Notes: a model not told the origin generated them from the letters alone. Shown: positions 48,540 through 56,956, counted from the stretch's first letter. The stretch is 64,000 nt of DNA from Flavobacteriaceae bacterium (GCA_027082925.1 JALWTD010000004.1:32496-96495), one strand, 5' to 3'. Numbers and translations: made by a program.

Positions 48540-49121
48540 ATGAAACACAAGAAGATATTTTTTTACATATTCATAGTTATTGCATTGGTACAATTGTACG
48601 TTCCTGTACAAATGATTTTACGCAAAGAGAAAGTACTAGATGAAGGTGTTCATTTTAAATTTAAAACAGCACCTATAGACCCTTCCGATCCGTTTAGAGG
48701 AAAGTATGTAAAACTCTCATTTGAAGCAAATACCATTATTGTTAACGATAAAAACTGGACTCGTAACGAAGCTATTTACGTACTTATAGATACAGATTCT
48801 TTAGGTTATGCAAAAATAGTGTCGGTATCAAAAGAATTACCCGAAAACACGTCAAATTATATCAAGGCAAAAGTATCTTATGTGTCGTTTAAATCGCCAT
48901 ATCGTTTAACTATTCAGTATCCGTTTGACAGGTATTATATGGAAGAATCTAAAGCACCCATTGCCGAAGAGTTGTACAGAGAGGCTACACAGCTAAAAAC
49001 AACAATAGCCTATGCTTTGGTTAGTGTTAAAGATGGAGATGCCGTGTTAAAAGATGTATTTATTGACAATACCCCAATAAAAGAAATTATTCAAGAGGTA
49101 GAAAAAATAGAAAAAAATTAG
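48540..49121 (+). CDS. GDYXXLXY domain-containing membrane-anchored protein
   Basis: A 193-residue protein with one N-terminal membrane segment (about 5-24) and the motif FRGKYVKLSFE, a variant of the GDYxxLxY signature (Gly-Lys-Tyr here). This family is almost always encoded next to DUF2157 proteins, as here, and the two probably act together in the membrane. Function is unknown. Confidence 0.82.
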   Translation: MKHKKIFFYIFIVIALVQLYVPVQMILRKEKVLDEGVHFKFKTAPIDPSDPFRGKYVKLSFEANTIIVNDKNWTRNEAIYVLIDTDSLGYAKIVSVSKELPENTSNYIKAKVSYVSFKSPYRLTIQYPFDRYYMEESKAPIAEELYREATQLKTTIAYALVSVKDGDAVLKDVFIDNTPIKEIIQEVEKIEKN

Positions 49122-49144
49122 TTTAACTTTTAAATAAAAATACG

Positions 49145-49537
49145 ATGAGTTATTATTTTAATAAAACACTAAAAGAAAAAGATTTTGATAAAGCTGTAGA
49201 ACAAGTTACAGCTGAACTTAAAAAAGAAGGTTTTGGCGTTTTAACCGAAATCGATTTAAAAACAACATTTAAGAAAAGGCTAGATGTAGATTTTAAAAAG
49301 TACAAAATTTTGGGAGCTTGTAATCCTCATTTTGCTCACAAAGCGTTAACCATCGAAGATAAAATAGGAGTGTTTTTACCTTGTAATATTATTGTAGAAG
49401 CACACGATAACGGAGATATTGAAGTTTCTGCTGTAGATCCTATTGCATCTATGAGTACGGTTGAAAATGAAGACTTAGGTCAAATGGCTTTTGATGTGCA
49501 AAAAAAGATGCAAGCAGTGATAGATGGTTTAGAATAG
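49145..49537 (+). CDS. DUF302 domain-containing protein
   Basis: A 130-residue soluble protein. Its DUF302 pattern includes FDKAVEQVTAELKKEGFGVLTEIDL near the N-terminus, ILGACNPHFAHKAL and IGVFLPCNIIV. The two Cys are near residues 60 and 82. Function is unknown; some relatives sit near sulfur or metal genes. It lies 23 bases after the GDYXXLXY gene. Confidence 0.86.
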   Translation: MSYYFNKTLKEKDFDKAVEQVTAELKKEGFGVLTEIDLKTTFKKRLDVDFKKYKILGACNPHFAHKALTIEDKIGVFLPCNIIVEAHDNGDIEVSAVDPIASMSTVENEDLGQMAFDVQKKMQAVIDGLE

Positions 49538-49543
49538 CATATT

Positions 49544-49581
49544 AGAACAAAAAGCGCATTGTTAAATGCGCTTTTTGTTCT
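49544..49581. terminator. Bidirectional terminator between DUF302 and metK
   Basis: A 17-bp perfect stem (AGAACAAAAAGCGCATT and its complement) with loop GTTA. It sits between convergent genes and has A and T runs in the arms, so it can work in both directions. Confidence 0.75.
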
Positions 49582-49596
49582 TTATGAGCATGTTTT

Positions 49597-50853
49597 TTAT
49601 ATGCCAAAAGCTTTCTTTACATCATCTACATAGTCTAATTTTTCCCATGTAAATAATTCTACATCCAATACTTTTTTAGTTCCATCAACATTTTCAAATG
49701 TTTTAGTAACCGTTTCATTTTTACGTCCCATATGTCCGTATGCAGCAGTTTCTAAATACATAGGTTGTCTTAATTTGAGTCTTTTCTCAATTTCAGCTGG
49801 ACGCATATCAAAAATTTCAGAAATAATAGCAGCAATTTCACCATCAGATTTATCAACTTTCGCTGTGCCGTAAGTATTTACATAAATACCCATAGGTTCT
49901 ACAACACCAATAGCATACGATACCTGAATTAAAATTTCATCGGCAACACCTGCAGCAACAATATTTTTAGCAATATGTCTGGTTGCATATGCAGCACTAC
50001 GGTCTACTTTACTTGGGTCTTTCCCCGAAAATGCACCACCACCATGCGCACCTTTTCCTCCGTAAGTATCTACAATAATTTTTCTTCCGGTTAATCCGGT
50101 ATCTCCGTGTGGACCACCAATCACAAATTTTCCGGTCGGATTTACATGATACTTAATCTCATCAGTAAATAAGGCTTTTAAATTATCGGGTAACTTGGCT
50201 TTTACTCTAGGAATTAGAATATGGATAATATCGCTTTTAATTTTAGCAAGCATCGCATCATCATCTTCATCAAAGTCGTCATGTTGTGTAGACACAACAA
50301 TATCTTTAATTTTTAGAGGAATGTTATCATCACTGTATTCAATAGTAACCTGACTTTTAGAATCGGGTCTTAAATAGGTAATTTCATCATTTTCTCTGCG
50401 AAGTTCTGCTAATTCAATAAGTATTTTATGACTTAGGTCAAGAGCCAAAGGCATAAAATTTTCTGTTTCCTTTGTAGCGTATCCAAACATCATTCCTTGA
50501 TCTCCGGCACCTTGCTCTTCTTTTTTAGCTCTATCAACACCTTGGTTAATATCTTTTGATTGTTCGTGAATTGCCGAAAAAACACCGCATGAATTTCCGT
50601 CAAACATGTACTCACTTTTGGTATAACCAATTTTGTTAATTACATCTCTAGCTATTTTTTGAACATCTAGATAAGTTTTAGATTTTACTTCTCCGGCCAG
50701 AATTACCTGTCCGGTAGTAACTAGGGTTTCACAAGCAACTTTTGAGTCTTTATCAAAAGCCAAAAAATTATCAATTAACGCATCTGAAATTTGATCTGCA
50801 ACTTTATCAGGATGCCCTTCCGAAACAGATTCGGAGGTAAATAAATATGACAT
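49597..50853 (-). CDS. metK: S-adenosylmethionine synthetase
   Basis: A 418-residue enzyme that makes SAM from methionine and ATP. Signatures: [55 protein letters not shown] and the P-loop-like [19 protein letters not shown]. It is divergent from the methionine operon and has a 130-base leader in which I see a SAM-II-like aptamer. Confidence 0.97.
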   Translation of the reverse strand: MSYLFTSESVSEGHPDKVADQISDALIDNFLAFDKDSKVACETLVTTGQVILAGEVKSKTYLDVQKIARDVINKIGYTKSEYMFDGNSCGVFSAIHEQSKDINQGVDRAKKEEQGAGDQGMMFGYATKETENFMPLALDLSHKILIELAELRRENDEITYLRPDSKSQVTIEYSDDNIPLKIKDIVVSTQHDDFDEDDDAMLAKIKSDIIHILIPRVKAKLPDNLKALFTDEIKYHVNPTGKFVIGGPHGDTGLTGRKIIVDTYGGKGAHGGGAFSGKDPSKVDRSAAYATRHIAKNIVAAGVADEILIQVSYAIGVVEPMGIYVNTYGTAKVDKSDGEIAAIISEIFDMRPAEIEKRLKLRQPMYLETAAYGHMGRKNETVTKTFENVDGTKKVLDVELFTWEKLDYVDDVKKAFGI

Positions 50854-50901
50854 ACTTTTATCTTATTTTTAGTTGAAGAAGAATTTTGGAGATTGCTTTG
50901 G

Positions 50902-50936
50902 GCTGCTTAAAGTAGTAAAATTTACTGCTTTAGCAT
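50902..50936 (-). promoter_or_regulatory. Hairpin in metK leader, exclusive with the SAM-II-like pseudoknot
   Basis: On the minus strand the aptamer tail GCTAAAGCAGTAA can pair with downstream TTACTACTTTAAGC: 12 bp, one C-A mismatch and one bulged base, with loop ATT. It uses the same tail bases that would form the pseudoknot. No T run follows, so it is not a classical terminator. It may be an expression platform. Confidence 0.5.
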
Positions 50937-50975
50937 TTTTTTAAAGAGGTTGCAATCAGTTCAAATCCTTCCTCT
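50924..50975 (-). ncRNA. SAM-II-like riboswitch in the metK leader
   Basis: On the minus strand AGAGG (50975-50971) and CCTCT (50949-50945) form P1. The loop GATTTGAACTGATTGCA resembles the SAM-II loop as I recall it (GAUUUAACCGUAUUGCA). The tail AAAATGCTAAAGCAGT ends in CAGT, which can pair with ACTG in the loop to give the H-type pseudoknot. A TACATTTG -7 lies just upstream, so the transcript should begin just before P1. The gene downstream is metK, a classical target. A covariance model search would be decisive. Confidence 0.72.
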
Positions 50976-50989
50976 TGGATTATTAGGTG

Positions 50990-50997
50990 CAAATGTA
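50990..50997 (-). promoter_or_regulatory. -7 element (TACATTTG) for metK
   Basis: An exact TAnnTTTG on the minus strand, about 15 bases before the aptamer. The -33 position has TTT rather than TTG. Confidence 0.5.
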
Positions 50998-51106
50998 CAA
51001 AACTTAAAAATGATTAAAAATTATTTTAATATTTTATTTCAAAAAAAATTGTATGTGAAAAATTAAATACGTTATTTTGTCGCATAGTTCATACGCTTAT
51101 TGAATG

Positions 51107-51209
51107 TTGTTATCAAGAAAGGCAGAGGGAATAGACCCTGTGAAGCCTTAGCAACCCTTTACCCTGTAAAGAAGGTGCTACATTCTACCAATTTTTGGAT
51201 AGATAACTC
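51107..51209 (+). ncRNA. SAM-I (S-box) riboswitch upstream of metX-like gene
   Basis: The aptamer has the conserved SAM-I core AGAGGGAATAGACCCTGTGA, AGCCTTAGCAACCC and AAGGTGCTACATTC. P1 pairs GTTATC (51109-51114) with GATAAC (51202-51207). It lies about 110 bases before the metX-like gene. Its core is nearly identical to the second SAM-I element at 56792. Confidence 0.93.
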
Positions 51210-51268
51210 AAGTAAATTACTTCGCACGTAGTTTTCCTGCATTTTTTTTAACAATATTATTTAAGTAA

Positions 51269-51307
51269 GTACATCAAATTTTAGTTGATGTACGAGTTTA
51301 TTTTTTA
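51269..51307 (+). promoter_or_regulatory. Terminator-like hairpin downstream of the first SAM-I aptamer
   Basis: GTACATCAA and TTGATGTAC form a 9-bp stem (51269-51293) with a 7-base loop, followed by GAGTTTATTTTTT just before the metX start. TTACTT at 51216-51221, near P1, can pair with AAGTAA at 51263-51268 and might form a competing structure. It fits the role of an expression platform. Confidence 0.6.
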
Positions 51308-51318
51308 AATAATTATTG

Positions 51319-52311
51319 ATGGAGTCATTAAAAAAAATAGCAATAACCAATTTTAGGTCTGAGAAAGGGCATACCTACAATAAAATAGTACTTACATACC
51401 AACTGTTTGGGAAGCAACTACATACAGCACCGGTGGTTTTAATTAACCATGCACTAACAGGTAACTCTAGTGTTGCAGGAGAAAATGGCTGGTGGAACGC
51501 TATAGTAGGTGACCATAAAGTAATAGATACTACAAAATATACAATATTGGCATTTGATATTCCGGGAAATGGGTATAAGAGTGACGAGATTTTATTTGAA
51601 TACGATGCTTTTACTGCAAAAGATATTGCAGCACTTTTTGGTCTGGCTGTTCAACAGCTTGGTATTACCCGTTTGTATGCGGTAATAGGAAGTTCTTTGG
51701 GTGGAGGAATTGCTTGGGAAATGGCCGTACTTTTTCCTGATTTAATACAATATTTAATCCCAATTGCTTCAGATTGGAAGGCTTCAGACTGGATTTTAGG
51801 GCAAAATAAAGTACAAATGCAAATTTTAAATAATTCTAAAAATCCACTTCATGATGCCCGTATGATGGCGATGCTTTTTTACCGAACACCGGTTTCTTTT
51901 AAACAAAAATTTAACAGAACAAAACACGGTGTCGCCGAGCGATTTAGCGTAGAAAGTTGGCTGTTGCACCACGGTAAAAAATTAGAAGAACGCTTTACGC
52001 TTCACGCATACAAAGTAATGATACATTTACTGAGTTCTATAGATATTTCTAAACAATTTAATAGTGAAGAGGAGGCTTTTCAAAAGATAAAAGCAGAGGT
52101 TATAATGATAGGTATAGACAGTGATTTATTTTTTATTCCAAAAGAAAATATTGAAACTGCATCTCTATTAAATAGGTTAGGCAAACAGGTTACGTATAGA
52201 GAAATAAAATCAATTCACGGACATGATGCTTTTTTAATAGAACACACTCAATTAAGCTACTTATTAAATGAAGTATTTAAGCCCAAAAAGAAACAAAAAA
52301 CAACAAATTAA
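51319..52311 (+). CDS. metX: Homoserine O-acyltransferase-like alpha/beta-hydrolase (MetX-like)
   Basis: A 330-residue MetX-family protein: LINHALTGNSS, nucleophile Ser126 in GSSLGGG, KASDWILGQNKVQMQIL, and catalytic His in SIHGHDAFLIE. It should activate homoserine by acylation for the sulfhydrylase encoded next. It is shorter than typical MetX (about 350-380 residues). The ATG at 51319 is preferred to the TTG one codon upstream. It is the first gene behind the SAM-I riboswitch, 3 bases before the next gene. Confidence 0.85.
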   Translation: MESLKKIAITNFRSEKGHTYNKIVLTYQLFGKQLHTAPVVLINHALTGNSSVAGENGWWNAIVGDHKVIDTTKYTILAFDIPGNGYKSDEILFEYDAFTAKDIAALFGLAVQQLGITRLYAVIGSSLGGGIAWEMAVLFPDLIQYLIPIASDWKASDWILGQNKVQMQILNNSKNPLHDARMMAMLFYRTPVSFKQKFNRTKHGVAERFSVESWLLHHGKKLEERFTLHAYKVMIHLLSSIDISKQFNSEEEAFQKIKAEVIMIGIDSDLFFIPKENIETASLLNRLGKQVTYREIKSIHGHDAFLIEHTQLSYLLNEVFKPKKKQKTTN

Positions 52312-52314
52312 GTC

Positions 52315-53487
52315 ATGACACAAAAACATTTTGAAACACAAGCTATTAGAAACCAATTGCAACGTTCGCAATATGGAGAACATTCTGCACCTTTATATTT
52401 GACATCAAGTTTTATTTTTGACGATGCAGAAGATATGAGAGCTTCTTTTTCTGAAGAGAATAACAAAAATATTTATGCCAGATTTACCAGTCCAAATACA
52501 ACTGAATTTGTAGATAAAGTGGTTGCTATGGAAGGAGCAGAAGCCGGCTACGCTTTTGCTACAGGCATGGCTGCTATTTTTTCAACATTTGCCGGATTGT
52601 TGCATAGCGGAGATCATATTGTTGCCGCTCGCGCTGTTTTTGGGTCTACACATACCTTATTTACAGCTATTTTGCCCAAATGGAATATTACAACATCATA
52701 CTTTAATAGTGCAACAGCCGAGGCAATAGAAAAATGTATTACGCCAAACACAAAAATTTTATATGCTGAAACACCTACAAATCCGGGGATAGAAGTTATT
52801 GACCTAGAGTTATTGGGAGCTATTGCTAAAAAGCACAACCTGTTGTTGGTAATTGACAATTGCTTTGCTACACCTTACCTACAAAACCCTATTAAATTTG
52901 GAGCTCATTTAGTCATCCATTCTGCTACAAAATTAATGGATGGTCAGGGACGTGTTTTAGGAGGGATAGTTGTTGGAAAAAAAGAACTGATTAGAACCAT
53001 TTATTTATTTGCACGAAATACCGGACCGGCAATGTCTCCTTTTAATGCATGGGTACTTTCCAAGAGTTTAGAAACATTAGCTATAAGAGTTGAAAAGCAT
53101 TGTGAAAATGCACTATCTGTAGCCGAATTTTTAGAGAAACACCCTAAAATTAATACTGTAAAATACCCTTTTTTAAAATCGCACCCACAATACCAAATAG
53201 CGGTAAAACAAATGCGTATGGGAGGTAATATTATTGCTTTTGAAATTAAGGGAGGTTTATTGGCAGGAAAACAATTTTTAAATGCGCTACAACTATGTTC
53301 TTTATCGGCAAATTTAGGAGACACTAGAACAATTGTAACACATCCGGCATCTACAACACACAGTAAGTTAAGTGAAAACGACCGGCTTGAGGTTGGAATT
53401 ACAGATGGACTAATTCGTATTTCGGTTGGATTGGAACATGTGTCGGATATTATTTCAGACCTAAGTGATGCACTATCCATACTTTAA
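52315..53487 (+). CDS. PLP-dependent O-acylhomoserine sulfhydrylase
   Basis: A 390-residue Cys/Met-metabolism PLP enzyme. It has SSFIFDDAEDM, YARFTSPNTTEF, the GMAAIFSTF region, and the PLP lysine Lys206 (HSATKLMDGQGR). The last motif is typical of O-succinylhomoserine sulfhydrylase (MetZ), so it probably makes homocysteine directly from sulfide. Cystathionine gamma-synthase activity is possible but less likely. It is co-transcribed with metX. Confidence 0.88.
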   Translation: MTQKHFETQAIRNQLQRSQYGEHSAPLYLTSSFIFDDAEDMRASFSEENNKNIYARFTSPNTTEFVDKVVAMEGAEAGYAFATGMAAIFSTFAGLLHSGDHIVAARAVFGSTHTLFTAILPKWNITTSYFNSATAEAIEKCITPNTKILYAETPTNPGIEVIDLELLGAIAKKHNLLLVIDNCFATPYLQNPIKFGAHLVIHSATKLMDGQGRVLGGIVVGKKELIRTIYLFARNTGPAMSPFNAWVLSKSLETLAIRVEKHCENALSVAEFLEKHPKINTVKYPFLKSHPQYQIAVKQMRMGGNIIAFEIKGGLLAGKQFLNALQLCSLSANLGDTRTIVTHPASTTHSKLSENDRLEVGITDGLIRISVGLEHVSDIISDLSDALSIL

Positions 53488-53549
53488 CTAGGGCGTAACC
53501 TCTCTTTTTAAATACTTTAAAAAATCGTTAAAAAATAAAAATCTAAAAG

Positions 53550-53566
53550 TCTATCGAATTAGTAGA
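53550..53566. promoter_or_regulatory. Imperfect palindrome, candidate operator of the cys genes
   Basis: TCTATCGAATTAGTAGA has inverted TCTA/TAGA ends and a central AAT/ATT symmetry. It covers the predicted -33 of the promoter that follows. In other flavobacteria an Rrf2-family regulator gene often lies near this cluster; none is in this window. Confidence 0.4.
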
Positions 53567-53590
53567 GTAATAAAAAAATGCGTATGTTTG
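53559..53590 (+). promoter_or_regulatory. Promoter for DUF2061-cysH-cysD-cysN (TTA-N21-TATGTTTG)
   Basis: TATGTTTG at 53583-53590 is an exact TAnnTTTG, with TTA at 53559-53561 as an imperfect -33. It lies 27 bases before the DUF2061 start and would let the sulfate genes be controlled apart from the SAM-I-regulated metX pair. The 129-base gap has no clear terminator. Confidence 0.5.
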
Positions 53591-53616
53591 CATTCAGAAA
53601 AAAAGGTATGTAACAC

Positions 53617-53889
53617 ATGGCGATTGATCTATTTTTTGATTCAAAAAAAACTTCAAACAAGAAAAAATCAACTACGGGAATTAACAACTCTGAAACACCA
53701 ATACGAAGTATTGTAAAATCGATTAGTTGGCGTGTTTTAGGGACATTAGATACGGTACTAATATCTTGGTTAATTACCGGTAAAATGACCATGGCTTTAA
53801 CCATAGGTTCTATTGAGTTTTTCACCAAAATGATATTGTACTTTTTTCACGAACGGCTATGGAATTTAATAAAATGGGGAAAACATTAA
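53617..53889 (+). CDS. DUF2061 small membrane protein
   Basis: A 90-residue protein with two membrane segments: IVKSISWRVLGTLDTVLISWLITG and ALTIGSIEFFTKMILYFFHERLW, the DUF2061 pattern. In flavobacteria it is very often the gene just before cysH, cysD and cysN, so a role in sulfate uptake or assimilation is suspected but not shown. It lies 14 bases before cysH. Confidence 0.85.
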   Translation: MAIDLFFDSKKTSNKKKSTTGINNSETPIRSIVKSISWRVLGTLDTVLISWLITGKMTMALTIGSIEFFTKMILYFFHERLWNLIKWGKH

Positions 53890-53902
53890 ACATACAGAAA
53901 GC

Positions 53903-54520
53903 ATGGAAAATTTAGATTTAAATCAACTGAATGAAACGCTTCAATACAAAACACCTCACCAGATAATATCCTGGGCATTAAGTTTAGCTAAACGTCCGGT
54001 GGTTACCACAAACTTTAGACCGTATGAAGTAGCCATTTTACACGCTTGCACACAGGTAAAAAACGATTTAAAAGTTATTTGGTGCGATACCGGTTATAAT
54101 ACACCAAACACTTACAAGCACGCAAACGATTTAATAAAAAAGTTATCACTAAACATACATTTGTACGTTCCAAAGCAAACAGCAGCTTATAGAGATGTGC
54201 TTATGGGAATTCCTGAAATTGATAGCCCACAGCACAAAATTTTTACCGAACAAGTAAAGCTAGAACCTTTTAAAAGAGCAATGGAAGCGCACAAACCAGA
54301 CGTTTGGTTTACCAACTTACGAAAAGGACAAACAGCTTTTAGAGATGGTATAGGTATTGTGTCTAAGAGTAAAGAGGGTGTTTTAAAAGTAAGTCCGTTT
54401 TACCATTGGACCGATAAAGAATTAGACGCTTATTTATTAAAACAGAACTTACCAAACGAATTTGTGTATTACGACCCAACAAAAGTGTTAGAAAATAGAG
54501 AATGTGGTTTGCATTCGTAA
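53903..54520 (+). CDS. cysH: APS/PAPS reductase
   Basis: A 205-residue phosphoadenylyl-sulfate reductase-type enzyme. It has TTNFRPYEVAILHA, VIWCDTGYNTPNTY, NLRKGQTAFRDGIG and the C-terminal catalytic Cys201 in ECGLHS. The two CC pairs that hold the 4Fe-4S cluster in APS reductases are absent; that cluster usually marks APS-specific forms, so PAPS use would be predicted. Yet no APS kinase gene is in the window. The C-terminus stops two residues after Gly-Leu, shorter than E. coli CysH. Confidence 0.88.
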   Translation: MENLDLNQLNETLQYKTPHQIISWALSLAKRPVVTTNFRPYEVAILHACTQVKNDLKVIWCDTGYNTPNTYKHANDLIKKLSLNIHLYVPKQTAAYRDVLMGIPEIDSPQHKIFTEQVKLEPFKRAMEAHKPDVWFTNLRKGQTAFRDGIGIVSKSKEGVLKVSPFYHWTDKELDAYLLKQNLPNEFVYYDPTKVLENRECGLHS

Positions 54521-54532
54521 AACAATTTAAAA

Positions 54533-55432
54533 ATGAGAGACAAGTTACAAATCAACGCTTTAGAAAACGAAGCAATTTATATCATACGAGAAGTTGCAGC
54601 TCAGTTTGAAAAACCGGTGCTGTTATTTTCAGGAGGGAAAGACTCTATTACGTTGGTTCGGTTGGCACAAAAAGCCTTTTATCCGGCGAAAATTCCTTTT
54701 CCTTTAATGCATATTGATACCGGTCATAATTTTCCGGAGACCATTGCTTTTAGGGATAAATTGGTAAAAGAATTGGGTGTAGAGCTTATTGTTAGAAACG
54801 TACAAGACACCATTAATCAAGGAAAAGTAAAAGAAGAAACCGGAAAATACTCAAGTAGAAATGCGCTGCAAACAACTACTTTGCTAGATGCTATTGAAGA
54901 GTTTAAGTTTGATGCCTGCATTGGTGGTGCTCGAAGAGATGAAGAAAAAGCAAGAGCTAAAGAACGTATTTTTTCGGTACGGGATGATTTTGGACAATGG
55001 GATGAAAAAAACCAACGCCCCGAATTATTTGATATGCTAAACGGACAAATTGAATTGGGACAAAATGTACGTGTATTTCCTATTTCAAATTGGACAGAAT
55101 TGGATGTGTGGAGCTATATAGAAAAGGAAAACTTAGAGATTCCGTCTATATACTTTTCTCACAAACGACAAATTTTTATGCGTGACGGACTTATCTGGTC
55201 GGCATCAGAACACGTATATAGAGAAGAGGATGAGCAAATAGAAGAATTGATGGTTCGATTTAGAACAGTAGGCGATATGAGCTGTACTGCGGCAGTTACC
55301 TCACAAGCAACCACTATAAGTGAAGTAGTTGCTGAAATTAGAGCATCATCAATATCGGAGCGAGGTGCACGTATTGATGACAAACGCTCTGAAGCCGCTA
55401 TGGAAAAACGAAAACAACAAGGATATTTTTAA
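54533..55432 (+). CDS. cysD: Sulfate adenylyltransferase subunit 2
   Basis: A 299-residue ATP-sulfurylase subunit of the PP-loop family, with LLFSGGKDSITLVRLA, HIDTGHNFPETIAFRD, CIGGARRDEEKARAKERIFS, the TELDVWSYI segment and the end motif ERGARIDDKRSEAAMEKRKQQGYF. With CysN it makes APS from sulfate and ATP. It lies 12 bases after cysH. Confidence 0.96.
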   Translation: MRDKLQINALENEAIYIIREVAAQFEKPVLLFSGGKDSITLVRLAQKAFYPAKIPFPLMHIDTGHNFPETIAFRDKLVKELGVELIVRNVQDTINQGKVKEETGKYSSRNALQTTTLLDAIEEFKFDACIGGARRDEEKARAKERIFSVRDDFGQWDEKNQRPELFDMLNGQIELGQNVRVFPISNWTELDVWSYIEKENLEIPSIYFSHKRQIFMRDGLIWSASEHVYREEDEQIEELMVRFRTVGDMSCTAAVTSQATTISEVVAEIRASSISERGARIDDKRSEAAMEKRKQQGYF

Positions 55433-55447
55433 CAACAATAAACACAT

Positions 55448-56695
55448 ATGGAAGTTTTAAAAATAGCAACAGCAGGAAGTGTAGATGACGGAAAAAGCAC
55501 TTTAATAGGAAGGTTGTTATACGACACAAAATCATTAACCGATGACAAACTCGAAGCTATTGCCAGAAGCAGTAAGCAAAAAGGATACGACTACTTAGAT
55601 TTTTCATTAGCTACAGATGGTTTGGTAGCCGAACGCGAACAGGGAATTACCATTGATGTAGCTCATATCTATTTCTCAACAAAAACCCGAAGTTATATTA
55701 TTGCCGATACTCCCGGACATGTTGAATACACTAGAAACATGGTTACAGGAGCTTCAACCTCACAGGCTGCAATTATTTTAATTGATGCCAGACATGGCGT
55801 TATAGAACAAACCTATCGTCACTTTTTTATCAATCACCTTTTAAGGGTAAAAGATATTATTGTAGCGGTTAACAAAATGGATTTAGTGAATTTTTCGGAA
55901 GAACGATATTTGGAGATAAAAGCAGATTTTGAGCAATTAGCTGCCAAAAGCGATTATAAAGATCAAAACATCACTTACATGCCGGTAAGTGCGTTAAAAG
56001 GAGACAATATTGTAACCAAATCTGAAAATATGCCTTGGTATAGAGGTGACACCCTTTTACACCACCTCGAAAATTTAGACACTAAAGATGTCTATAACAA
56101 AGGTCAAATGCGTTTTCCGGTACAATATGTAATTCGACCTAAAACCGATGAGTTTCACGACTTTAGAGGTTATGCAGGAAAAATTTACGGTGGAGAGCTA
56201 TCGGTAGGAGATCAAGTGGTTATTTTGCCTTCACAAACCACTACCACCATAAAAGATATTTATTTTTACGATCAAAAATACAAAAGCGCTGCTCGACGAT
56301 CATCGGTAACCATTACCTTAGAAGATGATGTAAATGTGAGTAGAGGAGATATGATTGTAAAAGTAAATGAGCTTCCTGAGATAGCAAAAAAATTTACAGC
56401 CATTACCACTTGGATGTGTGCTAAACCATTACAAGTAGGCGCTTTGTATACACTGCAACATGGTGTGCACAAAGTAACTGCAAAGGTAACAGCCATACAT
56501 CACAAAATAAATCTTGATTTTTCGGGAAAAGAAGAAAATGTATCAGCACTTAAAATGAATGATATAGCCAGTGTTTCTTTTCAGGTTAACAAGCCCTTGT
56601 ATTTTGATGCTTTTAAAGCACATAGAACAAACGGAGCATTTATTTTAATAGACCCTCAAAGTAACAATACTTCCGGTGTCGGATTTATTCAGTAA
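55448..56695 (+). CDS. cysN: Sulfate adenylyltransferase subunit 1 (GTPase)
   Basis: A 415-residue GTPase subunit: P-loop GSVDDGKST (10-18), ITIDVAHIYF, DTPGHVEY and NKMD, followed by EF-Tu-like beta-barrels. GTP hydrolysis drives APS formation by CysD. It lacks the C-terminal APS kinase (CysC) domain present in some fusions. It is the last gene before the second SAM-I element. Confidence 0.96.
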   Translation: MEVLKIATAGSVDDGKSTLIGRLLYDTKSLTDDKLEAIARSSKQKGYDYLDFSLATDGLVAEREQGITIDVAHIYFSTKTRSYIIADTPGHVEYTRNMVTGASTSQAAIILIDARHGVIEQTYRHFFINHLLRVKDIIVAVNKMDLVNFSEERYLEIKADFEQLAAKSDYKDQNITYMPVSALKGDNIVTKSENMPWYRGDTLLHHLENLDTKDVYNKGQMRFPVQYVIRPKTDEFHDFRGYAGKIYGGELSVGDQVVILPSQTTTTIKDIYFYDQKYKSAARRSSVTITLEDDVNVSRGDMIVKVNELPEIAKKFTAITTWMCAKPLQVGALYTLQHGVHKVTAKVTAIHHKINLDFSGKEENVSALKMNDIASVSFQVNKPLYFDAFKAHRTNGAFILIDPQSNNTSGVGFIQ

Positions 56696-56731
56696 CTATT
56701 GATACACAGTTATTTATATATAAAAAGTCAA

Positions 56732-56768
56732 ATTCATTTGTAAATGAATAAAATATGGTGTTTATTTG
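56732..56768 (+). promoter_or_regulatory. Promoter before the second SAM-I riboswitch, overlapped by an inverted repeat
   Basis: TTG at 56738-56740 and TTTATTTG at 56761-56768 (one mismatch to TAnnTTTG), spaced by 20 bases, would place the start about 20 bases before the aptamer. ATTCATTT-GT-AAATGAAT (56732-56749) is a perfect inverted repeat over the -33 and could be an operator. Confidence 0.45.
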
Positions 56769-56791
56769 CATCAAGTTCATATACTAACTGA

Positions 56792-56896
56792 TTTGTTATT
56801 AAGAAAGGCTGAGGGAATAGACCCTGTGAAGCCTTAGCAACCCTTTACCCTGTAAAGAAGGTGCTACATTCTACCCAATGCGGGATAGATAACAAA
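56792..56896 (+). ncRNA. SAM-I (S-box) riboswitch upstream of metH
   Basis: The conserved SAM-I core is present and P1 pairs TTTGTTAT (56792-56799) with ATAACAAA (56889-56896), a perfect 8 bp. The stretch from AAGAAAGG to GGTGCTACATTCTACC differs from the first element by a single base, then the P4 loop and flanks diverge. Confidence 0.93.
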
Positions 56897-56956
56897 GAGA
56901 CTTTTTTTAAAATTTCCTCTTCCTTTTTTATAACAATTTTTTTAGCAATCATTTTA

